Shown here in pieces: positions 7,209 through 12,111 of a stretch of DNA of 12,111 bases. Under the pieces are notes generated by a model, which had not been told where the DNA came from, ran no database searches, and saw only the letters and a program-made list of their open reading frames with translations. Both the position numbers and the translations under genes were made by a program. Each line of letters opens with the position of its first letter. Position 1 is the first letter of the stretch. Source of the stretch: CAZCWX01 sp964502465 (lineage in GTDB: Bacteria; Desulfobacterota; Binatia; Bin18); the NCBI GenBank assembly GCA_964502465.1, contig CAZCWX010000352.1, positions 1 through 12,111 on the forward strand. The letters run 5' to 3'.

Positions 7209-7961
7209 TTAATCAATGTGCATGACCCCACGTCGCGGGGCGCTCGTGCCGTACGTGTCCTGCGTCAATGGCACCCCCATCTCTGCCAGCACGGCTCTCT
7301 GTTGTGCCAAGGGCGTGCGTCGCAACCGCTCCTCAATCGGCTTGAGCTTCTCAAAGCTGTCGAGTGTGAGCACGCGCTCCACGAATGCGGCCGTGAGGGG
7401 CCAGCGGGCAGCATCGATCCGCAACCGGGCAAAGGCCGCGTTGCGAAAGAAGCAGGCAAGGGCGATATCAGCAATGGAGACCTCGCCAAAGAGGAAGCCC
7501 TCGGCTGGGGCCTGCGTCTCCACATAGTCGAGAATCTGGGGAACGTCCTCCCGTAAGGTTTTCTCCACCACTGCCGTGTCCGTGGGTTCGCCCCACACCG
7601 ACGGCTTGATAACTACTTGATTGAACAGCCGCCAGATCAACACCTCCCCTATCCGGGAATCCGCAAACTCTTCGAGCCACCGGGCGCGGGCACGCTCGAC
7701 GATATTGGCGGGGTAGAGCATCGGCTCCGGATAGCGGTCCTCCAGATATTGGCAGATGATGGAGGAGTCCGCTAAGGTGACCTGCGCATCGCGCAGCACC
7801 GGAATCCGTCGCACCGGGCTCACTTGCGAGAAGCGGTCGTCCCCAAAGAAGGGCACGATGGGATCGATTTCGTAGGGCACGCCTTTCAGATCCAGGCATA
7901 CCAGCACCTTGCGGACATACGGAGAGAGGTAACTGCCAATGATCTGCACTCGCTCTTTCAT
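7209..7961 (-). CDS. Glutathione S-transferase family protein
   Basis: A 250-residue cytosolic GST, expected to conjugate glutathione to electrophilic substrates or act in a catabolic step. Seen: thioredoxin-fold N-terminal domain with the active-site segment YLSPYVRKVLVCLDLKG (residues 11-27; S13 is the likely catalytic or glutathione-contacting residue), the cis-proline box RRIPVLRD, the glutathione gamma-Glu contact ADSSIICQYLEDRYP, and an alpha-helical C-terminal domain with the N-capping box SIAD in FGEVSIADIAL. Slightly longer than usual, with a ~25-residue tail ending APRRGVMHID. AAGGAGAGACG immediately precedes the ATG at 7961. An integron-like attC site ends about 20 bp upstream, so the natural promoter has probably been separated from the gene. 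No neighbouring gene clearly fixes its substrate. Confidence 0.9.
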   Translation of the reverse strand: MKERVQIIGSYLSPYVRKVLVCLDLKGVPYEIDPIVPFFGDDRFSQVSPVRRIPVLRDAQVTLADSSIICQYLEDRYPEPMLYPANIVERARARWLEEFADSRIGEVLIWRLFNQVVIKPSVWGEPTDTAVVEKTLREDVPQILDYVETQAPAEGFLFGEVSIADIALACFFRNAAFARLRIDAARWPLTAAFVERVLTLDSFEKLKPIEERLRRTPLAQQRAVLAEMGVPLTQDTYGTSAPRRGVMHID

Positions 7962-7981
7962 CGTCTCTCCTTGTGTCTATC

Positions 7982-8092
7982 GGCGAACGCTGCGGCTCAG
8001 GCGCGGCAGCAAACAGCTACCACGCCCCAATCGAGGCGCCACCGATCATGCGAGCAAGTTTCTCACCGTCGCCTGCAGCCGTCGTGTTAGGC
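7982..8092 (-). other. Integron attC-like site downstream of the HNH gene (111 bp)
   Basis: On the minus strand it opens with the R'' box GCCTAAC (8092-8086), which contains the TAA stop of the HNH gene, as is common in gene cassettes. It closes with GTTCGCC (7988-7982), a degenerate R' box that keeps the GTT crossover core. The inner boxes pair: GGCTGCAGGCG near the 5' end against the complement GGCTCAGGCG at the 3' end, differing by one extra base, which matches the extrahelical base of L'' in real attC sites. Length is within the known 57-141 bp range. Found by eye; a covariance-model search would confirm it. Confidence 0.6.
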
Positions 8093-9259
8093 ATGCCGCA
8101 CCGTTGCCCGCACAACTGACAATTCTCGGGCCTCTCCACCACGATGGATCATTCGGTGACAGTTCGCGCACACTACAGCAAGGTCATCGAGCGTTGTCTG
8201 AACCTCAGCGGAGGTATCAGAGAGCGCCAGACGATGGTGGACCTCGCAGAATCCATCGCCGAGACTTCCGTAGCACTCCCGGAAATCGAACCCGCAAACT
8301 TCACAAGCGAGGCAACCTGTGGACTCCAGCACAGCATGCTTCTTTCGTTCGATCAGTGCGCGGTTCCGTTCACGAATCAAATGTTGCACCAGCCTCTTGC
8401 GACCTTCAGTCGTAGGCTCAGGCAGATCCAGCATCTCTGGCGGACTTGCAGGCGAAACTACTTCCTCAGAGGAGAGCCACCGCGGCGTGCGGCAGATCAC
8501 GTACGATCGGATGTATCCAGCGGGGATGCGATGTCCTGAGTCCGCGATGGTGAGTTGGGTCTTCAGCGGCGGCCTGGCCAACTTCTCAAGGTGGCTTACC
8601 ACAACGGTCGTCTGGGACTTCCCGTCCGTCGAGAGAAGGTGAATGTTGTCAATCTGTCCCCTGAAGATCAGATGACTCGTGGCACGCGCATCCGCGAATA
8701 CGATGGGCAGGACAGCCTGGCGTTGTTTTGCCAGGGCGAGTTCCTTCGCTGCCCGAGCCCAGCTTCTGCGTTCCGTAAACGAGAACTGATCGCCGTGCCG
8801 CCAGTCTTCCTCGAGGGCGTCGCCGTGCCGGATTGCGTACACGCAGGTGTCGTGAATAGTGACGGCGTTGCCATCCGGTGCTTCAAGATGTCGCCCCAGC
8901 TTCGCGACTATGTCTTTGCTCCGTATCCGATTGAAGCCGAAACTGAAGTTTCGCTGCTCCCGAAGCAGCGCTCGGAACCACGGCCTTGTTGTGACATCAA
9001 TGGACGGGCGAAATGGTGTGCCCGGACCGACTATGCCAAAGCCGTCTGATTCAGCACGAACCTCGGAGGGTGTGAACACACCCGCGAGCGAAAAGGTGGT
9101 GGTGGACCCGTCACGCCTACCGACAACAACCCAGACTCGATTGCCAAGGGCACGGCGCAGAACGCTCTCGGCTTTCTGGCTGAAGAAGTAGAATCGCTCG
9201 GTGGGCTCATACTCGTACCCCATCAATTCAATGCTGTGGTAGGCAATGTAGTGGTCCAT
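8087..9259 (-). CDS. HNH endonuclease with tandem N-terminal beta-rich domains, probable modification-dependent restriction enzyme
   Basis: A 390-residue protein. The C-terminal ~80 residues form a zinc-bound HNH (McrA-like) nuclease: C319-x-x-C322, EVHH with H341 and H342, LDDLAVVC (D where many have the middle Asn), C364-x-N-C367-H368 and H372. The N-terminal ~265 residues are not catalytic. Two beta-rich segments, about 1-125 (YHSIELMGYEYEP, RVWVVVGRRDG) and 155-262 (LPIVFADARATSHLIF, YIRSYVICRTP), resemble the EVE/PUA-like modified-base-reader architecture of type IV restriction enzymes; this domain call is from memory of similar HNH proteins and is tentative. The gene starts ~28 nt after one attC-like site and its stop lies inside another, with no clear Shine-Dalgarno, as in integron cassettes. 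No methyltransferase partner is nearby, consistent with a modification-dependent enzyme. Confidence 0.8.
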   Translation of the reverse strand: MDHYIAYHSIELMGYEYEPTERFYFFSQKAESVLRRALGNRVWVVVGRRDGSTTTFSLAGVFTPSEVRAESDGFGIVGPGTPFRPSIDVTTRPWFRALLREQRNFSFGFNRIRSKDIVAKLGRHLEAPDGNAVTIHDTCVYAIRHGDALEEDWRHGDQFSFTERRSWARAAKELALAKQRQAVLPIVFADARATSHLIFRGQIDNIHLLSTDGKSQTTVVVSHLEKLARPPLKTQLTIADSGHRIPAGYIRSYVICRTPRWLSSEEVVSPASPPEMLDLPEPTTEGRKRLVQHLIRERNRALIERKKHAVLESTGCLACEVCGFDFRECYGSLGDGFCEVHHRLALSDTSAEVQTTLDDLAVVCANCHRMIHRGGEARELSVVRATVRHA

Positions 9260-9280
9260 GATGAAGAAACGTGCCAGTCA

Positions 9281-9340
9281 GCCTAACGACCGACACTCAG
9301 CTGGCGCAGTATGCAATAAGCTGAAGTGGGCCAGTTAGGC
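9281..9340 (-). other. Integron attC site (60 bp) upstream of the HNH gene
   Basis: On the minus strand: GCCTAAC (9340-9334) as R'' and the exactly complementary GTTAGGC (9287-9281) as R', consensus RYYYAAC/GTTRRRY. Between them TCAGCT and AGCTGA pair as L boxes, each set 9 nt in from its R box, leaving a 16-nt central loop. The length of 60 bp is typical of short attC sites. In cassette logic this site belongs to the preceding cassette, and the HNH cassette begins at the TTAGGC of its R' box. Confidence 0.75.
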
Positions 9341-9447
9341 GACGCCTCTGTGAGGAACGTCTTCCTCTGTCAATTACAGCTATGTTATTCCAAGAATTCA
9401 ATAACCTCCCCCATTTCCGTCTTCAGACTCCCATGTATAGAAGGCTT
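9341..9447. other. 107-bp non-coding remnant before the attC site
   Basis: This should hold the 3' end of the cassette gene that owns the 60-bp attC. I find no substantial ORF ending there. The only frame that ends inside R'' (GCC TAA C) is blocked by a TAA 12 codons earlier and would read TEEDVPHRGVA at its end. The stretch at 9380-9410 is more AT-rich than its surroundings and has a small inverted repeat, GTTATT/AATAAC, at 9384-9405. Confidence 0.35.
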
Positions 9448-9609
9448 TCAGCTCCGACTTACCTCCCCGCGGCACAGATCACCATAGGTTCTCTGGTGAT
9501 CCTCTCTCGTCATTATCTCAGCGGGTGACATACGGTTCTTCACGCTCTCAATATCGATCTCCTGCTGACTGGAGAAGTCATAGTGATGGAGAATCAGGTC
9601 AGCTGCCAT
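9448..9609 (-). pseudogene. 53-aa ORF starting like a GST, probable truncated or fused stub
   Basis: ATG at 9609 follows AAGGAG with 5 nt spacing. The first residues, MAADLILHHYDFSS, match the first beta strand and the turn into helix 1 of one GST subgroup (LILHHYDFSxxSEKVR-type starts). The remaining 39 residues (QQEIDIESVKNR, then MSPAEIMTREDHQRTYGDL and a short tail) are polar and charged, do not look like a GST, and I do not recognise them. The ORF ends at TGA 9448. This looks like a GST gene cut soon after its start and joined to other sequence, or a small chimeric ORF. It is read away from the amidohydrolase. Confidence 0.45.
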
Positions 9610-9648
9610 GCGCGCTCCTTATAAAAACATTCGCCAGCAGGGTCACTA

Positions 9649-9677
9649 TTGCCGAAACTCTGAGCAAGCGCCATAAT
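9649..9677 (+). promoter_or_regulatory. Candidate sigma70-type promoter of the amidohydrolase operon
   Basis: TTGCCG at 9649-9654 (4/6 to TTGACA) and CATAAT at 9672-9677 (5/6 to TATAAT), with exactly 17 bp between. Transcription would begin near 9684, giving a leader of about 55 nt before the ATG at 9738. Confidence 0.45.
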
Positions 9678-9694
9678 ACCGCCGTGTCGGTATT
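9675..9694. promoter_or_regulatory. Inverted repeat over the putative transcription start (candidate operator)
   Basis: AATACCG-CCGTGT-CGGTATT: perfect 7-bp arms with a 6-nt spacer. It overlaps the last bases of the putative -10 and the predicted start point, a usual place for a repressor site. No regulator gene is adjacent. Confidence 0.4.
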
Positions 9695-9737
9695 CACGGA
9701 AAACGGCACGGAAATCCCCAACAGGAGTACACCGTCT

Positions 9738-10880
9738 ATGGGAACCACGGGAAGTCAACCCGAAACGAGTCCAGCAAAGAAGAAATATTTTGTCGTGTCG
9801 GCGGATTGCCATGTGCATGAACCCCTGGATCTGTGGGAACGGCGGATCGCACCGAAGTTTCGCCATCGCATCCCGCGCCTCGAAACCGACGCCAACGGGA
9901 AACGGTGGCTGGTGGTGGAAGGGATGCGCCGCACGCGCGTGCGCGATGTCGCCTTTGAGGGGGAAGATCTCGAACGCGCCCAAAGCGGCCGAGCGGATCT
10001 TGCCGTCCGCCTGCGTGACCTTGGGCGTGACGGAGTCGATGCCGAGGTCATTTATCCGAATCGTGGGTTGATGATGTGGGCCTCGCCCGATGCCGCACAC
10101 CAGACGGCGATGTGCAAGGTGTGGAACGATTGGGCGATCGAGGCGTTTGCGCCGCAGCGCCACCGCTGTGCCCCAGCGGCGGCGATCGCGCCAAAGGACA
10201 TCGAGACGGCCATCGCGGAAGTCCAACGGGTGGCCAAGATGGGATATCGCACGCTGTTTCTGCCCGTGCAGGTCCCGGAACAACCCTACAACTCCCCGGT
10301 GTACAATCCGCTGTGGGCAGCGATTCAAGACACCGGGCTGCCGATCAGTTTTCATATCGGGACGGGGAAAGACCCGCGGACCGCGAGTGGAGACGGCGGA
10401 GCGGTGATCAATTACGTCTGGCACGCGATAGCTCCGGCGATCGAACCGATTGTGCAATTCTGCGCGTCCGGTGTGTGTGAGCGGTTCCCGCAGCTACGAT
10501 TTGGGACGGTTGAGGCCGGCATTGGCTGGTTGGCCTGGACGTTAGCGGCAATGGATGAAGGGTATACCAAACATCACTTTTGGGTGTCGCCGAAATTGCC
10601 GATGTTGCCGAGTAACTACTTCCGCCGCCAGGGGTTTGCCACCTTTCAAGAGGATCAGATCGGGCTGGAGACGCGGAAGTGGATCGGCGTCGAGAACCTC
10701 CTCTGGGGCGACGATTATCCGCATCACGAAGGGACCTGGCCCAGATCACAGGAAGTGATTGAGCGCACGATGCAGGATCTCACGGAAGACGAGCGGCGCA
10801 AGGTGCTGGGACTCAATGCGGCCAAACTCTATGGGTTTGCCGTGCCAGCGGAGGAAGCAAGGCCATGGTCGAACGACTAA
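9738..10880 (+). CDS. Amidohydrolase family protein (ACMSD-like, PF04909 type)
   Basis: A 380-residue metal-dependent TIM-barrel hydrolase or decarboxylase of the amidohydrolase-2 group, which includes ACMSD and related (de)carboxylases of aromatic acids. Seen: metal motif D23-C-H25-V-H27 (HxH on strand 1) in SADCHVHEPLDLW, the strand-5 histidine H206 in PISFHIGTG, VEAGIGWLAW at about 258-267, and the last metal or catalytic aspartate in LLWGDDYPHHEGTWP (D325/D326). The AGGAG at 9722-9726 and the start of the conserved fold support ATG 9738; the frame is open upstream to 9525 but that part crosses the promoter and the opposing stub. The next gene overlaps its end by 16 nt, so the two are translationally coupled. 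The natural substrate is unknown; many relatives in environmental genomes are annotated only by family. Confidence 0.9.
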   Translation: MGTTGSQPETSPAKKKYFVVSADCHVHEPLDLWERRIAPKFRHRIPRLETDANGKRWLVVEGMRRTRVRDVAFEGEDLERAQSGRADLAVRLRDLGRDGVDAEVIYPNRGLMMWASPDAAHQTAMCKVWNDWAIEAFAPQRHRCAPAAAIAPKDIETAIAEVQRVAKMGYRTLFLPVQVPEQPYNSPVYNPLWAAIQDTGLPISFHIGTGKDPRTASGDGGAVINYVWHAIAPAIEPIVQFCASGVCERFPQLRFGTVEAGIGWLAWTLAAMDEGYTKHHFWVSPKLPMLPSNYFRRQGFATFQEDQIGLETRKWIGVENLLWGDDYPHHEGTWPRSQEVIERTMQDLTEDERRKVLGLNAAKLYGFAVPAEEARPWSND

Positions 10881-11179
10881 CCATTGATTGGGGAGAGACG
10901 CACAAGGCGCCACAGGACCGGAAGCGATGGATGGGGAGCTGGGTGGTCGCCCGCGACGGAGAAGAGGGGGATTATTTTTACGAGGGTCCGGGAGGACAGA
11001 CCACCACACATACGGTCCCGCCTGAAGCCATTGGGATTTGCCTACGGTGGTGGCCGTCGGAAAACGAGGGGATTGGTCAAACGCAGGTGGGCGCGCTGGC
11101 CAATCTGGTGGAGCCATATTTCTTCCCAGAGGGAGCTCAGGGGACGCTCACCGTCGCCGCGCTGAGTTTGGTGCGCTAG
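10865..11179 (+). CDS. Uncharacterised 104-aa protein coupled to the amidohydrolase
   Basis: Starts inside the last codons of the amidohydrolase (16-nt overlap), with GGAGGAAGC just upstream of the ATG. Not recognised. It is an acidic, tryptophan-rich soluble protein (IDWGETHK, KRWMGSWVVARDGEEGDYFYEGPGG, ICLRWWPSENEG) with no signal peptide, membrane segment, cysteine cluster or obvious catalytic motif. The tail NLVEPYFFPEGAQGTLTVAALSLVR suggests strands. Tight coupling suggests a dedicated partner of the amidohydrolase, such as an accessory subunit, but that is inference from position only. Confidence 0.75.
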   Translation: MVERLTIDWGETHKAPQDRKRWMGSWVVARDGEEGDYFYEGPGGQTTTHTVPPEAIGICLRWWPSENEGIGQTQVGALANLVEPYFFPEGAQGTLTVAALSLVR

Positions 11180-11237
11180 GGGAAAAGCCTGAGAACTCGC
11201 TAGCAGCGCCGTCGCGCATGTTGAAGGAGAGAACCGC

Positions 11238-11711
11238 ATGATCAAGTCCATTTTCCACATCAATATCAATGTCAAGGATTTCGACCGCTCGCTGGCGTTC
11301 TACCAGAATTTAGGCTTCAAGGTAGTCCTGCATATCGGCGAGGGGGCCAACCCTGCCAACGACAAGGGATTGGGCATTCCCAACAGCGTGGGGCGCGCGG
11401 CGCTGTTATCGCTCAGCGACGATCCCCGCGCCACGCGTCTCGACCTGATCGAGTGGAAGCAGCCCCAGACGGAGGGCGAGCCCTATCCTCACCTGTACCA
11501 CACCGGGGCTGCCCGCATCGCCCTGTTCACCAAGAACCTCGACGAGGAGTATGCGCGACTGAAGGGGGAGGGGGTGGCGTTCGTGTCGGAGCCGGTGATC
11601 CTGCGCTTTCGCAACGGGGCTGGGAGTAAGTTTTGTTGCTTCAAGGATCCGGACGGCACGTTCCTGGAATTGATCGAGCCGTTTCAAGTTGATGCGCGGA
11701 GCGCACCCTAA
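11238..11711 (+). CDS. VOC (glyoxalase/bleomycin-resistance/dioxygenase) family protein
   Basis: A 157-residue vicinal-oxygen-chelate protein with two babbb modules. Seen: first strand IFHININVKDFDRSLAFYQNLGFKV, with H7 as the likely metal ligand, the second-half start HTGAARIALFTKNLDEEYARLKGEGV, and the C-terminal FKDPDGTFLELIEPF, in which the Glu of LELIEP is the usual last metal ligand. Members act as lyases, isomerases, dioxygenases or binding proteins; the reaction here is not inferable. AAGGAGAG before ATG 11238 supports the start. It follows the 104-aa gene by 58 bp and probably belongs to the same transcript. Its last codons overlap, on the other strand, the out-of-family tail of a broken PIN toxin, so its 3' end lies at a rearrangement junction; the final VDARSAP may be junction sequence. 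Confidence 0.9.
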   Translation: MIKSIFHININVKDFDRSLAFYQNLGFKVVLHIGEGANPANDKGLGIPNSVGRAALLSLSDDPRATRLDLIEWKQPQTEGEPYPHLYHTGAARIALFTKNLDEEYARLKGEGVAFVSEPVILRFRNGAGSKFCCFKDPDGTFLELIEPFQVDARSAP

Positions 11712-11754
11712 GCAATCCTAATGGCCCCGTGTCGAGAACGATCACGCGGCTCAT
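11641..11754 (-). pseudogene. Truncated PIN-domain (VapC-like) toxin, N-terminal fragment
   Basis: ATG at 11754 overlaps the antitoxin stop as ATGA, the usual toxin-antitoxin coupling. It encodes MSRVIVLDTGPLGLL, the classic first strand of a PIN ribonuclease with the first metal-binding Asp (D8). After about residue 15 the frame runs into the antisense of the VOC gene and ends at a TGA at 11643-11641 (37 codons), with none of the remaining PIN acidic residues. A full toxin would need ~130 residues. The recognisable part ends at about 11710, precisely where the VOC stop codon lies, so the junction is within a few bases of that point. Non-functional as a nuclease. Confidence 0.65.
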
Positions 11755-12038
11755 GGATAGATCTGCCGTGCGCCAGCCCGCTCCCGTTCGGCATTGATGG
11801 CCTGCTTAAACGCCTCCAACTCGGCCTGGGCCTGTCGTACCTCGTCTGGGTCGTCTGTCGCGTCTTCTTCCAACCAGGACTGCAACAAGGCAATGGAAGC
11901 GGCATTCTCGTCGTGCGCCGGTGGCAGATGTTCTCTCACCAGCTTCCGCACCAGCTCTGCAGGGGCTATACCCTCCTGTTGTGCTGCGGCACGCAGTCGT
12001 ACTTCTTCTGCTGGGCTCAAATCGATTATGAGTGTCAT
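11751..12038 (-). CDS. Ribbon-helix-helix-type antitoxin (VapB-like), orphan
   Basis: A 95-residue protein. The N-terminus TLIIDLSPAEEVRLRAAAQQ, with EGIAPAELVRKLVREHLP following, has the strand-helix-helix pattern of a ribbon-helix-helix DNA-binding domain (residues ~2-40). The C-terminal half is acidic and helical (WLEEDATDDPDEVRQAQAELEAFKQAI), as expected of a toxin-neutralising tail. ATG 12038 is preferred over an in-frame GTG one codon upstream because AGAGGA lies 5 nt before it. Its stop overlaps the start of a PIN toxin fragment by 4 nt. The toxin is broken, so this is probably an orphan antitoxin; it may still act as a DNA-binding regulator or neutralise toxins from other loci. Confidence 0.75.
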   Translation of the reverse strand: MTLIIDLSPAEEVRLRAAAQQEGIAPAELVRKLVREHLPPAHDENAASIALLQSWLEEDATDDPDEVRQAQAELEAFKQAINAERERAGARQIYP

Positions 12039-12084
12039 CACTATCCTCTATAGCAGCTCAGGGCAAGCAAATGTCAGTTGTCTA

Positions 12085-12095
12085 ATCATAATGAT
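12085..12095. promoter_or_regulatory. Short palindrome upstream of the antitoxin gene (candidate operator)
   Basis: ATCAT-A-ATGAT, perfect 5-bp arms, 47 bp upstream of the antitoxin start. Ribbon-helix-helix antitoxins usually repress their own promoter through short palindromes, which makes it a candidate. It is short enough to be chance. Confidence 0.25.
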
Positions 12096-12104
12096 GGAAG
12101 AAAG

Positions 12105-12111
12105 AAGGAGG
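12105..12111 (+). promoter_or_regulatory. Ribosome binding site at the right edge
   Basis: AAGGAGG at the very end of the window, identical to sites used by other genes here. It suggests a plus-strand gene beginning within about 10 nt beyond the edge, divergent from the antitoxin. Confidence 0.45.

Noticed and set aside
7939..8415. 158-codon plus ORF crossing the attC-like site and the HNH C-terminus
   Set aside because: Antisense to the HNH zinc motifs and without a ribosome binding site or domain.
9525..9737. 71-residue N-terminal extension of the amidohydrolase
   Set aside because: It would run through the candidate promoter and the opposing stub; the conserved fold starts after the ATG at 9738, which has an AGGAG site.
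9594..10457. 287-codon minus-strand ORF
   Set aside because: Antisense shadow of the amidohydrolase, whose metal motifs and length are intact on the plus strand.
1..12111. CRISPR array, tRNA, rRNA, transposase or integrase gene
   Set aside because: I looked through both strands and saw no repeat-spacer pattern, no cloverleaf-like or rRNA segments, and no recombinase motifs.

Overview
The window looks like an accessory stretch of an environmental, GC-rich bacterial chromosome. Strong AAGGAGG-type ribosome binding sites precede most genes. The gene content is a luciferase-like oxidoreductase, EstB-like serine hydrolase, acyl-CoA dehydrogenase, Ddn-like protein, GST, amidohydrolase and VOC proteins. 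This repertoire is typical of large-genome uncultured lineages such as Entotheonella/Tectomicrobia, Binatota or Deltaproteobacteria-like groups. That placement is an impression from gene content only; there is no marker gene here.

Layout, left to right. (1) 1-2221, minus: most of a type I restriction subunit HsdR, cut by the left edge, its start overlapped by a 40-codon ORF. (2) 2535-4837, plus: a flavin/F420-type luciferase-family oxidoreductase and a beta-lactamase-fold serine hydrolase, 71 bp apart, probably co-transcribed. (3) 4882-6045, minus: an acyl-CoA dehydrogenase whose catalytic Glu appears to sit in the LCAD/IVD position. (4) 6251-6971, plus: a 16-codon stub resembling a GST N-terminus, a perfect hairpin, and a Ddn-family protein with a signal peptide. 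(5) 7067-7171: a small MITE-like inverted-repeat element. (6) 7209-7961, minus: a full-length GST. (7) 7982-9340, minus: an HNH endonuclease gene bounded by two integron attC-like sites, read as a gene cassette without any integrase in the window. (8) 9448-9609, minus: a second GST-like N-terminal stub. (9) 9649-11711, plus: a promoter with an overlapping inverted repeat, then amidohydrolase, a coupled small unknown protein and a VOC protein. (10) 11641-12038, minus: a ribbon-helix-helix antitoxin followed by only the first ~15 codons of a PIN toxin.

Two themes emerge. One is catabolism or detoxification of small organic molecules (oxidoreductase, hydrolases, acyl-CoA dehydrogenase, GST, VOC). 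The other is DNA defence and mobility (HsdR, HNH cassette, attC sites, MITE-like element, broken toxin-antitoxin pair). Several junctions carry gene stubs, so the region has been repeatedly rearranged. The most interesting unit is the HNH restriction-like gene carried as an integron cassette and inserted about 20 bp upstream of the GST start. I do not see a complete new multi-gene system.
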